Assembly: GCF_022712275.1 (NCBI RefSeq)
Contig: NZ_JALAGU010000033.1
Coordinates: 62,001-126,000 of the forward strand
From: Corynebacterium sp.
Lineage (GTDB): Bacteria > Actinomycetota > Actinomycetes > Mycobacteriales > Mycobacteriaceae
Length of the DNA: 64,000 nucleotides
Direction: 5' to 3'
The translations under genes and the position numbers were made by a program. How positions within the stretch are numbered: position 1 is the first letter of the stretch; the number at the start of each line of letters is the position of its first letter. This document shows positions 7,637 to 18,033 of the stretch, one piece after another. Below the pieces are notes generated by a model that was not told the DNA's origin, did not search any database, and worked only from the letters and a program-made list of their open reading frames with translations.

Positions 7637-9371
7637 TCTTCGCCAGCTTCTTCCCGCCCTCCTCGCCCGTCCAGCCGGCCGGCTCCAGGATCTTCGCCCA
7701 GGCCCGCGGGATCTCCGAGAGGTACTTGTGACCGTGCCCCTCCGGCACATCGGTGGAGACCGCCATATCGGCACTGACCTGCAGGAAGCTGACGATCGGC
7801 AGCCACCGGGTCGAAGACAGTACATCGGCACCGCGGGCCTCCGTCAGCCAGTCCGGCTCGTTGAACAGCAAATCCGGCGACCACCAGGTGATCGGGTCGG
7901 AGGCATGCTGCAGATAGACCGCCCGCGGCTCCTTCCACCCGGTGTCCGGAGCGTCCAGGTCCTCGGCGGACGCACCGAAGCGGAGGTGCTCCCCACCGTC
8001 ATAGACCGGCAGCCGCTCGGGCGACCCGGCGTCCCGACGGTCGGTGGCTTCCCGCCAGAGTTCGTTGTTGAACGTCGGGCCGATGAACAGGGCACCGTCG
8101 GTCCGGGCGGAGAGGGTCGGGATCGTCCCGAACGCCGCTTCCGCACCGAAGGAACCGAGGGACTCACCGAAGACCACGATCTTCGGGCGCCGGTTCTCCG
8201 GCAGTTCCCGCACCTTCGCATCCACCGCCTCGAAGAGGTACACGCCGGCCTGTCGGGCCTGCTCCTGGTCGACGAGGAAGGACAGCCAGCTCGGCAGGTA
8301 GGAGTACTGCATCGACACGGTCGCGACATTGCCGTTGTACATGTACTCCAGCGAGTCGACGGTCGCCTGGTTGATCCAGCCGGAACCGGTCGCCGAACCG
8401 ACGGCAATGACCTCGCGTCCCATACCTCCGGCGCGGACCAGTTCCTCGGCAGCGAGTTCGGCGTTCGCCCGCAGATCGTCGCCGGAGCCGAGGCCGACGA
8501 ACGAGCGGATCGGTTCGACAGCGTGGTAACCGTTGATCTCCTCCAATGTGTCAGTGGAGGGCCCGTGGGAGACGAACTTGCGTCCCTCACGGCCCAGAGA
8601 TTCCCAGCTGACCAGGGATGCGTCACTACCGGACCGCATCTCGCTCGTCGGCTTCACCGACGTTTCGGTGGTGTCGTCGTTCGCAGTGGCGAAAGACGCG
8701 TTGAGGAACTTCAGCGAGTAATTAGCGACGACACCGTTGGCCAGGAAGACACTGAACGCCACCACCACCGCAATCGCCGACACCCGTGCGATGCGCGGCG
8801 GGAGGACGTGGTGCAGCCAACCGTTGAGGGTCCGGACCAGTTTCCCCCAACCCTGTCCGAGCAGGACGAGAAGGAAGAAGACCAGAACCGCGACAATCAC
8901 CGTCACCGGCCAGACGGTCCAGCTCAGGTGCCCTTCGCCGACCAGAACACGAACCTCGTTCTGCCACACCCGGAATTGCCACAGTCCGAGAACCGCACCG
9001 ACGACGGCGACAACGCCCAGGGGGACCCACCACCGCCAGGACAGCGTGCGGCCCCGTTTCTGCTCCGCCGGATCCTTGTTCATCATGTACCGGACCAACC
9101 AGGAGACGAAGACGCCGATCATGTAGCCCACGGCGGCGGACGCTCCGGTGACCACGCCCTGGAAGAGGGGACCACGGGGCAGCAGCGAGGGTGTCATCGA
9201 GGCGAGCATCATCACCACGGCGACGACGGACCCGGTGTAGCTCAGCCGCAGGCGGTAGGTGGTCAGCCGACTGAGCCGTTCTTCGAGGGTCCCGGTGGCA
9301 TTCCCGGTGGTCGGGCCGGTTCCGGCGTCAGTGCCCGTCCCGGGGGACTCTGCATTCTTCGTCGAGGCCAA
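7593..9371 (-). CDS. membrane-anchored alpha/beta-hydrolase
   Basis: A 592-residue protein. After a polar N-terminus it has about four to five membrane helices (about 46-62, 74-95, 115-132, 153-172 and 199-216), then a soluble C-terminal alpha/beta-hydrolase domain with the nucleophile elbow GESLG (S404). This is the architecture of an actinobacterial family of unknown substrate (Pfam alpha/beta hydrolase 9 plus its N-terminal membrane domain). The catalytic domain probably faces outward, but topology is not certain. Its start lies inside the 3' end of the MBL-fold gene (44-base overlap), so the two are likely co-transcribed. Confidence 0.78.
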   Translation of the reverse strand: MASTKNAESPGTGTDAGTGPTTGNATGTLEERLSRLTTYRLRLSYTGSVVAVVMMLASMTPSLLPRGPLFQGVVTGASAAVGYMIGVFVSWLVRYMMNKDPAEQKRGRTLSWRWWVPLGVVAVVGAVLGLWQFRVWQNEVRVLVGEGHLSWTVWPVTVIVAVLVFFLLVLLGQGWGKLVRTLNGWLHHVLPPRIARVSAIAVVVAFSVFLANGVVANYSLKFLNASFATANDDTTETSVKPTSEMRSGSDASLVSWESLGREGRKFVSHGPSTDTLEEINGYHAVEPIRSFVGLGSGDDLRANAELAAEELVRAGGMGREVIAVGSATGSGWINQATVDSLEYMYNGNVATVSMQYSYLPSWLSFLVDQEQARQAGVYLFEAVDAKVRELPENRRPKIVVFGESLGSFGAEAAFGTIPTLSARTDGALFIGPTFNNELWREATDRRDAGSPERLPVYDGGEHLRFGASAEDLDAPDTGWKEPRAVYLQHASDPITWWSPDLLFNEPDWLTEARGADVLSSTRWLPIVSFLQVSADMAVSTDVPEGHGHKYLSEIPRAWAKILEPAGWTGEEGGKKLAKITPLLSRSGDLPAS

Positions 9372-10500
9372 GGGTCCGCTCCCATCGGATCAGTGCGTCC
9401 TCCCCGTCGTCAGTACGGGAAAGTACGAGGTCACGGTACATCATTGTCTGCCGTAGACCGGACACCAGCATCGGTGATTCCCGCAGTCCCTCCCAGCCCG
9501 AGGACCAGGTCAGCTGCGAAGCCAGCCGCCACACACTGATCTCCGGGTTCCAGTCGAGGACGCGCCGCACCTCCCAGGCACGGGCGAGGACATGCTCGGC
9601 AGTCTCGCGGCGTCGTGCCGCAAGGCCCGAGAAGACGTAGCCGTGACCGGGGATGACCAGCAGATCGTCGAACTCCTTGATCCGGTCCAGGGACTCAAGA
9701 TAGTCGATCACCGGGTTGCCGCCGAGCTGCCCGACGCCCAGTCCGATGCCCGGGTGGATCTCCGGGAGGATCATGTCGGCGGCGAGGAAGATTCCGGCGT
9801 CCTCGTTGACCAGGCACATGTGCCCCGGGGTGTGGCCGGGGGTGACGACTGCCCTTGTCCTGCTGCTGCCCCCGAGATCGTCGTCGAGGCCGTGGTCGGC
9901 GAGCAGATCGCCGTCGGCGAGCCGGATATCCGGCCGGCGCCGCGGGATGAACGCGGGGACGCGGGGGTTGTTCATGTGCTCGACGGCGGAATCGAGGATG
10001 CCGGCAGGTGCCCCGAAGCGCTCCGGCCAGGGGGCGTAGACGTCGTCGGCGTCTCCGACACGGGACTTCTCGACGGTGCGCCACTCCCGGTCACCGACAA
10101 TGAAGCGGGCGCGGGTGGCGTCCAGCAGACAGGATGCTGCGGCGACGTGGTCGGGGTGGGCGTGGGTGACGATGACCTGGGTGATCTGTTCGAGACGGCG
10201 TCCCCGGTCGTGGAGGAATCGGTCGAGGTCGCGGAGGTACTCGCCCTCGTGCTTCTTCCCGGTCCAGCCCGGGTCGATGACGGTGATACCGTTCTCGCCG
10301 AGGTGGATGGTGGAGAACACGGACGCCATGACCCCGGACCCGGGCATTGTCACCGGACGCACCCAGGTCCCGGTGCCGTGGCCTTCCCCGGCTGTGCCGC
10401 CGACGACGCGCACCGGCCCCGGGGTACGACTGTTCTGCGCAGCGGTGTACTGCGGCTTCGCGAAGGGCGTCACCTGGGATGCGGCCGGGGGAGTCGACAT
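9328..10500 (-). CDS. MBL-fold metallo-hydrolase
   Basis: A 390-residue metallo-beta-lactamase-fold hydrolase. The zinc motif HAHPDH (H113, H115, D117, H118) is intact. Further ligand candidates are H in VVTPGHTPGHM and in LVIPGHGYVF, the usual glyoxalase-II-like pattern. A C-terminal winged-helix-like segment (ETAEHVLARAWEVRRVLDW onward) resembles the DNA-binding-like tail of LACTB2-type members. It overlaps the start of the downstream membrane hydrolase. A candidate -10 (TACGTT) ends six bases before the ATG, suggesting leaderless transcription. Substrate unknown; thioesters or cyclic nucleotides are typical for the fold. Confidence 0.8.
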   Translation of the reverse strand: MSTPPAASQVTPFAKPQYTAAQNSRTPGPVRVVGGTAGEGHGTGTWVRPVTMPGSGVMASVFSTIHLGENGITVIDPGWTGKKHEGEYLRDLDRFLHDRGRRLEQITQVIVTHAHPDHVAAASCLLDATRARFIVGDREWRTVEKSRVGDADDVYAPWPERFGAPAGILDSAVEHMNNPRVPAFIPRRRPDIRLADGDLLADHGLDDDLGGSSRTRAVVTPGHTPGHMCLVNEDAGIFLAADMILPEIHPGIGLGVGQLGGNPVIDYLESLDRIKEFDDLLVIPGHGYVFSGLAARRRETAEHVLARAWEVRRVLDWNPEISVWRLASQLTWSSGWEGLRESPMLVSGLRQTMMYRDLVLSRTDDGEDALIRWERTLGLDEECRVPRDGH

Positions 10501-10610
10501 GTTCTCAACGTACCGGTTGCAGCAGTAGGAGGCTGACGGTGGGCCGGGGCACAGTCATCCACGCGTGACTCCGGTGATGTGGTTGATCCTCCGTTCCCGG
10601 GGTACGTCGA

Positions 10611-11054
10611 TCAGTACCGCTCGGGCTCATCGCCGAGGTTGAACTTCCGGCCGGAGAGGCCGTCCTCGTTCGGGGTGATCACCACGTAGTTGTACTTCAG
10701 CGTCGGCAGCCAGGGCTTCAGCGGCGCTTCATCGGCCGCGTGGATCTCGGTCGTGTCCTTGAGGATGCGTGCGGTGCCCTTGACGATGACGGACCAGGCT
10801 TCGCCGGTGTCCTCGGAGGTCTGCTCGACATTGTCGACCTCGAACAGGACATCATCGTTGAGGTTGAGGCTGAACAGTTTGGTGCCCTCGGCGGTGCGGA
10901 AGAGGATCTTTCCGTCATGCACGATGTAGTTCAGCGGGAAGAGATCGATGTCGTTCTTCCGGTGGACGACGAGACGGCCGAAGGTCTTGGTCGCCAGGAG
11001 GTCCAGGGACTGCTCGTCGGTGAGGGGGGTGACGGGAGAGTGGTTGTCGGTCAT
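10611..11054 (-). CDS. pyridoxamine 5'-phosphate oxidase-fold flavin-binding protein
   Basis: A 147-residue split-barrel protein of the PNPOx-like superfamily (F420- or FMN-binding). FGRLVVHRKNDIDLFPLNYIV near the N-terminus and ILFRTAEGTKLFSL match the strands that build the cofactor site. WSVIVKGTARIL is the usual mid-domain strand. Members are often small reductases or haem/flavin carriers; this one lacks features that would name a substrate. The start is ATG 11054 or ATG 11063 (three more residues). It is monocistronic between the MBL gene and the fadD-type gene. Confidence 0.75.
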   Translation of the reverse strand: MTDNHSPVTPLTDEQSLDLLATKTFGRLVVHRKNDIDLFPLNYIVHDGKILFRTAEGTKLFSLNLNDDVLFEVDNVEQTSEDTGEAWSVIVKGTARILKDTTEIHAADEAPLKPWLPTLKYNYVVITPNEDGLSGRKFNLGDEPERY

Positions 11055-11215
11055 GCCCCCCATTGTCCCACCCCGCCACCCTCTCCTCCCCCGGATGTGG
11101 GGACCAGCGGGGGCAGCAGGACGCCGGTACCGGGGGTGACATGTCCGGAATCTCACGACGAGGGCAGCCGCAGAAGCCACATCGGATCCACTTCGACAGT
11201 CACCGACCTGTCCGC

Positions 11216-11244
11216 CTGACATTTCAGACTCAAACCCTTAGTAT
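11216..11244 (+). promoter_or_regulatory. sigma-A-type promoter of the acyl-CoA ligase gene
   Basis: CTGACA (11216-11221) and TAGTAT (11239-11244) are separated by exactly 17 bases and lie 65 bases upstream of the ATG at 11310. Both boxes are close to the housekeeping consensus, the best promoter I can see in the window. Confidence 0.6.
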
Positions 11245-11309
11245 CACCGGTAGCAAGAAGTGAACAGTGACTCACAGCACCTCCTACCCACAGACGGGAA
11301 CACATCACA

Positions 11310-12968
<1,659 letters not shown>

Positions 12969-12992
12969 CCGTCGAACCTGCTACGCTCGCAT

Positions 12993-13079
12993 CCTGACAC
13001 GGGGTGCCGCCCGACCAGGGCGGCTGAGATCACACCCGTTGAACCTGAACCAGTTCGTACTGGCGGAGGGATTGTCAGG
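12993..13079 (+). promoter_or_regulatory. TPP riboswitch (THI element)
   Basis: All hallmarks are present in order. CCTGACA (12993-12999) pairs with TGTCAGG (13073-13079) as P1. GGGGTGCC follows at 13001-13008, the invariant CTGAGA at 13023-13028, ACCCGTTGAACCTGAAC, and the P4/P5 segment with GGCGGAGGGA (13062-13070). Downstream, CATGC (13111-13115) can pair with GCATG (13086-13090) or, as CATGCC, with GGCATG (13145-13150), which covers the ribosome-binding region. That is consistent with translational control. Thiamine pyrophosphate should repress the downstream pair. Confidence 0.93.
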
Positions 13080-13153
13080 GTTTCCGCATGTCTGTGCATG
13101 CACAGGCACGCATGCCCGAAGGTCCTTACCGCTTGTGACCGAAAGGCATGAGC

Positions 13154-13915
13154 ATGAACCTCACCGATCAGACCGTCCTCGTCACCGGAGGCGCCCGTGG
13201 CCTCGGCAGGGCACTCACCGACGCTTTCCTCCGCGAAGGCGCGACCGTCATCGTCAACTACTTCTCCAGCGGGGACGCCGCGGCGTCCCTCATGGCGGAG
13301 CACCCCGGCCGCGTCCTCGCCGTGCAGGCGGACGTCCGCGACCGCGAGCAGGTGGATGCCCTGTTCACCGCGGCCGCAGAAGCCAGCCTCGGCCCGGTGA
13401 CCACAGTCGTCAACAATGCGCTGGTCGACTTCTCCTTCAACGGGGACGCCCGTCCGAAGGCCACCGACATCAGCTGGGGTGACTTCCACCGCCAGTTCGA
13501 GGGAGCGGTGGGTGGTGCGGTGAACGTCATCCAGGCCGCACTGCCCGGCTTCCGGGAGATCGGCAGCGGACGCGTGGTGAACATCGGCACGAACCTCTTC
13601 CAGAATCCGGTCGTCCCCTACCACGACTACACCGCTGCCAAGACCGCGCTCCTGTCGTTGACCAGGACGTTCGCGGATGATCTGGGCCCGGAGAACATCA
13701 CCGTGAACATGATCTCCGGCGGTCTGCTGCGCACCACGGACGCCTCCGCCGCCACCCCGGAGGCCGTCTTCGACGGCATCGCCTCAGGGACACCGTTGCG
13801 TGAGGTCACCACCCCGGAGCAGTTCGCGGACACGGCCCTGTTCTTCGCGTCCCCGTGGGCCCGCGCGGTCACCGGTCAGAACCTCGTCGTCGACGGTGGT
13901 CTGGTGAAGAACTGA
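13154..13915 (+). CDS. short-chain dehydrogenase/reductase under TPP-riboswitch control
   Basis: A 253-residue classical SDR. TGGARGLG (11-18) is the dinucleotide-binding motif and Y159-x3-K163 (DYTAAKTA) the catalytic pair. ATG at 13154 is preferred to 13148 because GAAAGG ends eight bases before it and only one base before the other. Its TGA overlaps the ATG of the next gene (TGATG), so the two are translationally coupled. The riboswitch implies a role in making or recovering a thiamine precursor, or a step that supplies one. SDR genes under THI elements have been predicted before in comparative genomics, but the reaction is unknown to me. Confidence 0.85.
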   Translation: MNLTDQTVLVTGGARGLGRALTDAFLREGATVIVNYFSSGDAAASLMAEHPGRVLAVQADVRDREQVDALFTAAAEASLGPVTTVVNNALVDFSFNGDARPKATDISWGDFHRQFEGAVGGAVNVIQAALPGFREIGSGRVVNIGTNLFQNPVVPYHDYTAAKTALLSLTRTFADDLGPENITVNMISGGLLRTTDASAATPEAVFDGIASGTPLREVTTPEQFADTALFFASPWARAVTGQNLVVDGGLVKN

Positions 13916-15162
13916 TGCACCTGAACCTCTTCGCCTACGGCTGCGGGCACCACTCCGCCGCCTGGCGCGCCCCGGACTCCGCCTTCGACCGGCTCGGTGA
14001 CGTGACCTGGTGGGAGGACCTCGCCCGGACTGCGGAACGGGGGCGCTTCGACGCCTTCTTCCTCGCCGACGGCCAGTCGCTGAACCCTGTCCCCGGTCCG
14101 TCCTGGTTCCTCGAACCGGTCACCGCGCTGACCGCCCTCGCCCGGGCGACCACCCGGCTCGGACTGGTCAGCACCATCTCCTCGACCTTCTGGGATCCCT
14201 TCCACGCCGCCCGGCTCAGCGCGAGTCTGGACCACATCTCCGGTGGCCGCGCCGGTATCAACGTGGTGACCTCCATGACGGACGCCGAGGCCCGCAACCA
14301 CGGGATGGACCGTCTGCCCGACCACGCGGAACGCTATGCGCGTGCCGCGGAGTTCATCAGTACCGTGACTGCCTTGTGGGGGTCCTGGCCCGCCGGTTCC
14401 TCCCCTGCTGAAGCTGTACCGGTGGACCATCACGGCCGGTACTTCGACGTCGACGGGCCGCTGAACATCCCCGCCACATCGCAGGGCCACCCGGTGCTCT
14501 TCCAGGCCGGGGCGTCCGAGCCGGGCCGTGACCTGGCCGCCCGGTACGCCGAAGGTGTCTACGCCGTGGCGTGGGACCTCGACTCCGCCCGCGACTACCG
14601 TCTGGACCTGCGGCGGCGTGCCGCCGGGTACGGTCGCGACCCTGATGACCTGGTGATCATGCCGGGTCTGGTGACCTTCGTCGGGAAGACGGAGGAGGAG
14701 GCGAGGGAGAAGCAGCGGGAGCTCAATGAGCTGCTGCCGGTGGAGGATTCCCTCCGTCAGCTGTCCTTCTTCGTCGGTCAGGACACCTCAGGGTGGGACC
14801 TTGATGCGCCGGTGCCCGAGCTTCCGCCGCTGGCGGAGTTCAGCGGTCCGGCGGGACGCTACGCCACGATCCTGCGGATCCTCGCGTCCTCCCCGGGTGG
14901 TCGTCCGACGGTCCGTGACCTGCTGGGTTACCTCGCCGCCGGTGGTGGTCACGCCACCTTCGTCGGCACTCCGGAACGGATCGCCGGTGAGATGGAGCGG
15001 TGGATCGTCAATGGTGCCGCCGACGGCTTCAACCTCATGCCGCCGACCCTGCCCGGCGGGCTCGACGATGTCGTGGACCTGGTCGTCCCGGTCCTGCAGG
15101 AGCGTGGTCTGTTCCGCCGGGAGTACACGGCGGACACGCTGCGCGGGCATCTCGTGGGATAG
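13915..15162 (+). CDS. FMN-dependent monooxygenase, NtaA/SnaA/DszA family
   Basis: A 415-residue luciferase-like (TIM-barrel) monooxygenase that would use reduced FMN. HLNLFAYGCGHHSAAWRAPDSA at the N-terminus is typical of the NtaA/SnaA/DszA group, followed by WWEDLARTAERGRFDAFFLAD and ISGGRAGINVVTS. The real start is ATG 13915, overlapping the SDR stop, not the upstream in-frame codon. Relatives cleave C-N or C-S bonds in compounds such as nitrilotriacetate and dibenzothiophene sulfone. Coupling to a TPP-regulated SDR points to thiamine-moiety salvage or breakdown, which is inference. No flavin reductase gene is adjacent. Confidence 0.87.
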   Translation: MHLNLFAYGCGHHSAAWRAPDSAFDRLGDVTWWEDLARTAERGRFDAFFLADGQSLNPVPGPSWFLEPVTALTALARATTRLGLVSTISSTFWDPFHAARLSASLDHISGGRAGINVVTSMTDAEARNHGMDRLPDHAERYARAAEFISTVTALWGSWPAGSSPAEAVPVDHHGRYFDVDGPLNIPATSQGHPVLFQAGASEPGRDLAARYAEGVYAVAWDLDSARDYRLDLRRRAAGYGRDPDDLVIMPGLVTFVGKTEEEAREKQRELNELLPVEDSLRQLSFFVGQDTSGWDLDAPVPELPPLAEFSGPAGRYATILRILASSPGGRPTVRDLLGYLAAGGGHATFVGTPERIAGEMERWIVNGAADGFNLMPPTLPGGLDDVVDLVVPVLQERGLFRREYTADTLRGHLVG

Positions 15163-15258
15163 TGCCCCGTACGAGCACCTGATTTCCCTGCATCTCGAGC
15201 TTTCCGTCCGTCCACGGAGTCTTCCTTATGCAGGGGTGCACGTCGTACCCTCGACGAG

Positions 15259-15560
15259 ATGGGGAAGCTCACCCTGGATCAGCGCCCCTCGCTGGAGACC
15301 GCCCTGGAGGAGTATCGCGAGAAACCCCGGACGCGACGCCACGGGGAGAATCCTTGTTGATCACCATGTCCGGGAAGCCGATCTCCGTCTGGTCATCGCA
15401 GCGGGGCTGACGGTCCTCTCCCTTTTTCGGCATATTCCTGTGCCTGTTCGGCCTGGAACCACCCGGGTCCGTTGTCGGTGCCGCGTTGTGTGGGTTGGGA
15501 ACCCTCGCGCCGACCATCGGGTCATTCCTGCGTCCAGGGCCGCCACGGGAAAGTGGTTGG
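15259..15560 (+). pseudogene. decayed small membrane-protein frame
   Basis: An ATG at 15259 opens a 33-codon frame (MGKLTLDQRPSLETALEEYR at its start) that stops at 15360. The next frame continues with a hydrophobic stretch (RLVIAAGLTVLSLF), and a third frame with another (FFGIFLCLF then VVGAALCGLGTLAPTIGSFL). Pieced together with two frame changes they would make one short protein with a charged N-terminus and two membrane helices. This looks like a frameshifted remnant; chance is possible in such GC-rich DNA. Confidence 0.35.
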
Positions 15561-15582
15561 AGCTGCGGGCAGCCGGGCCCGG

Positions 15583-15653
15583 TGTCGGCATCACGCAGTC
15601 TGAGGCTGGTCAGGACCACCTCCCGACGACCTCACGGTGCGTGATGCGGACAT
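15583..15653. repeat. dispersed intergenic palindrome, copy B
   Basis: GTCGGCATCACGCAG at the left and GCGTGATGCGGACAT at the right are the family's outer arms; CTGAGG and CCTCA are the inner landmarks. It lies between convergent genes ending at 15162 (+) and 15671 (-), a terminator-like position. Confidence 0.8.
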
Positions 15654-15670
15654 ACCCGAGGAGAACCCAC

Positions 15671-16741
15671 CTACCGCCGCGAGGACAGCACCCGCTCCGA
15701 CTCGCGCGCCGTGTCCGAGGCGTTGAGCTCCAGCGACCGCGACCCGGCGAGCTTGCGGGCCACATGCTCGCCCACGGTCACCGGCTCGTACCGGGCGGGG
15801 TGGTCAGAGTCGACCATGCCCGGCAGCGGACCGACGATGGCGTCCACGTTCCCGTCATGGAAGAACGCCGCCGACCGACGACGCAGGATCGTGCCGTCCA
15901 CCACCGGCGGCTTCACCCGGTGCAGCGTCGACCTCCACTGGTCATTGGTCAGTCGCGCAGTCACGTCACCCAGGTTGACCAGCAGCGCACCGGGCTCGGG
16001 AAGCACATCGTTCCACGACCCGTCCGACCCCAGTACCTGCAGTCCGGCGACCCGGTCGGCCCAGAGCACGGTGACGATGCCGTAGTCGGTGTGCTCGCCC
16101 ATGCCGTTGAGCTCGCCGTCGAGCTCCACGGTCACCCCGGGTTCCAGGGCGTAGTTGATGGTGCGCAGTACGTCGATGGAGTGGTCGGCCAGGGATCCGA
16201 TGGTGCCGCGAGGCTGACCCAGGGCGTCCTCGAAGATGTCGACGAGCGTCTCGGCCACTCCCTGGGCAGCGCCGAACCACGCCTCCAACTGCGATCGGAA
16301 GCCGGCCATCCCTTCGGCACCGGCACCGGACTCCGCCGGCCACACGTTCTCCGGGTAGTCCGAGACCGGCAGGTCCAGCTCCGGGAAGGCGGACGCCTGC
16401 ACACCGATGTTGAAGGCCTCGAAGAAGTCGTTCATCCCGGTCGCGGACTCCACCCCCAGTGACAGTGACAGTCGCTCGGACTTCGGCGGCGAGTAGCCGC
16501 GGTTCACCGACGGCGGTGTCGTGACCTCCTTCTTCACCTCGAGATCGCGGAGGAAGAAGGCGTCCAGTGCCGAAGCCAGGCCGTCCCATACCTGCGGGTC
16601 GATGCCGTGCCCGGTGAGCTGGATGAAGCCGACCTCGCGGGCTGCGGCGTCCACCGCGGCAGCGACGGCAGCCTTTTCGGAGTCGGTACCGCCGGTGACG
16701 TAGGCGGTGATGTCGATGACGGGTACGTGGAATCCGGTCAT
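15671..16741 (-). CDS. isopenicillin N synthase-like Fe(II)/2-oxoglutarate dioxygenase
   Basis: A 356-residue paralogue of the enzyme at 4490-5557. H217 and D219 (GEHTDYGIV) and H274 (TLHRVKPP) form the iron site; RRRSAAFF just after supplies the RxS 2-oxoglutarate motif. It is last in a minus-strand operon: a ferredoxin-type reductase (18030-18998), an amidohydrolase (16753-18033), then this gene 11 bases on. A 2-oxoglutarate dioxygenase does not need a reductase, so the trio may represent successive steps of one pathway rather than one enzyme complex. Substrate unknown; an N-heterocycle or N-methylated compound is likely from context. Confidence 0.85.
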   Translation of the reverse strand: MTGFHVPVIDITAYVTGGTDSEKAAVAAAVDAAAREVGFIQLTGHGIDPQVWDGLASALDAFFLRDLEVKKEVTTPPSVNRGYSPPKSERLSLSLGVESATGMNDFFEAFNIGVQASAFPELDLPVSDYPENVWPAESGAGAEGMAGFRSQLEAWFGAAQGVAETLVDIFEDALGQPRGTIGSLADHSIDVLRTINYALEPGVTVELDGELNGMGEHTDYGIVTVLWADRVAGLQVLGSDGSWNDVLPEPGALLVNLGDVTARLTNDQWRSTLHRVKPPVVDGTILRRRSAAFFHDGNVDAIVGPLPGMVDSDHPARYEPVTVGEHVARKLAGSRSLELNASDTARESERVLSSRR

Positions 16742-16752
16742 GTCAGGTCCTT

Positions 16753-18033
16753 TCAGGATCGTTCAGCAAGTAGTTCAGTCAGTTCAGCGGCAAGCCGGTC
16801 GGCATCCGCGGTGAGCAGTTCGCCGTCGCGTACCACCCATTCCCCGGCGACCATGACATCGCGAGGACGCCGCCCGGGGGTGGCCCACAGCAGGCCCGCG
16901 GGCCAGTCGTGGACACCGGCGTCGGCGACCCCGGAGCAGTCCCAGACGCACAGGTCAGCGGGTGTCCCGGCATCGAGGACGCCCAGTTCAGGCCAACCCA
17001 GCCCTGCGGCGGAGCCGGCGGTCGCCATACCCAACGCCTCCTCTGCGGTGAGGACGCGCCCGGTCAGCCCGGAGACCTGCACCGCCAGTCGGGCATCGGC
17101 GAGAAGGTGACCGCCGTCATTCGAACCGCCGCCGGAAGTTCCCAGGCCCACGGTCACCCCGTGGTCGAGCAGGTCGCCGACCGGGGCGACGCCCCAGCCC
17201 ATCGGCACATCGCAGCCCGGCGCGTGGGTCACGGTCACCCCGGAGGACGCCACGACCTCCACCTCGGCGGCGGTGATACCGCACAGGTGGGCCAGCGTGA
17301 CGCCCGGTTCCAACCAGCCCCAGTCGGCCAGCAGGTCCAGCGGCCGACACCCGTACGTCAAGGCGGCACGCTCGACGTCCACCTGTTCATTGGACTGGGT
17401 GCGGCGCAGCAGCCCGAGTTCCCGGGCCACGTCGCGCAGGGCGGTGAAGGTCTCGGGCCCGTCGGTGTGGGCGCCTGAGGGACCGACGGCAAGCTGCAGC
17501 GTTCCGCGTCCGACCGGGTCCCCGGCCATGGCAGCGAAGGAGGCGTGGATGGCACGGACCGAGTCGACGACGGCGTCGGCGTCCTCCCCGGTGGTGCCGC
17601 GCACGAAGCACAGCCGGGCGCCGAGAGCGTCAGCCACCGTCGCCGTGGCACAGGCCAGATCCACCGGAGATACCCCGTCAGGCCAGGTCAGATGATGGTC
17701 GGCAACAGTCGTCACCCCACACAGCAGGGACTCCGCCACACCGACGGACGCCGCTGCGGCACCGAGCTCCGGATCGACGGCGTAGCCGCGGTAGGCCTGT
17801 CCCATCACCGACAGCCACTCGGCCATCCGCACACCGCGGGTCCCGGGCAGTGTACGGAACGCGGACTGCAGCAGGTGGTGGTGGGCGTTGACCAGACCCG
17901 GAGTGACGATACAGCCGGAGACGTCGATGCTCTCGGCGTCTGTGGGCAGGACAGTGGTGATCACCCCGTCGACGACGGCCACATCGGACGACGCCCCCAC
18001 CGATGTCAGCGCGCCGCGCAGTACGGTACTCAA
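16753..18033 (-). CDS. amidohydrolase (deaminase/chlorohydrolase-like)
   Basis: A 426-residue metal-dependent hydrolase of the TRZ/ATZ and 8-oxoguanine deaminase group. The metal motif NAHHHLLQSAF lies near residue 50; later ligand positions include H in TLAHLCG and in VTHAPG, with the catalytic region GLGTSGGGSNDGG. In most family members the last of these reads GxDG/GxDxx with an Asp, so the S/G-rich version here is notable. The start is TTG at 18033, overlapping the reductase stop (TTGA), because the longer frame upstream only shadows the reductase gene. Deamination of an aminated N-heterocycle is the best guess. Confidence 0.8.
   Translation of the reverse strand: MSTVLRGALTSVGASSDVAVVDGVITTVLPTDAESIDVSGCIVTPGLVNAHHHLLQSAFRTLPGTRGVRMAEWLSVMGQAYRGYAVDPELGAAAASVGVAESLLCGVTTVADHHLTWPDGVSPVDLACATATVADALGARLCFVRGTTGEDADAVVDSVRAIHASFAAMAGDPVGRGTLQLAVGPSGAHTDGPETFTALRDVARELGLLRRTQSNEQVDVERAALTYGCRPLDLLADWGWLEPGVTLAHLCGITAAEVEVVASSGVTVTHAPGCDVPMGWGVAPVGDLLDHGVTVGLGTSGGGSNDGGHLLADARLAVQVSGLTGRVLTAEEALGMATAGSAAGLGWPELGVLDAGTPADLCVWDCSGVADAGVHDWPAGLLWATPGRRPRDVMVAGEWVVRDGELLTADADRLAAELTELLAERS

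Larger units (their letters stand above)
15163..15670. other. 508-base gap between convergent genes
   Basis: No intact gene is seen. It holds the decayed reading frame at 15259-15560 and palindrome copy B at 15583-15653, both listed separately. Confidence 0.6.

Noticed and set aside
7728..9539. 603-codon plus-strand frame opposite the membrane hydrolase
   Set aside because: Antisense shadow; no domain, biased Arg/Gly/Pro content, and the opposite strand encodes a recognisable hydrolase.
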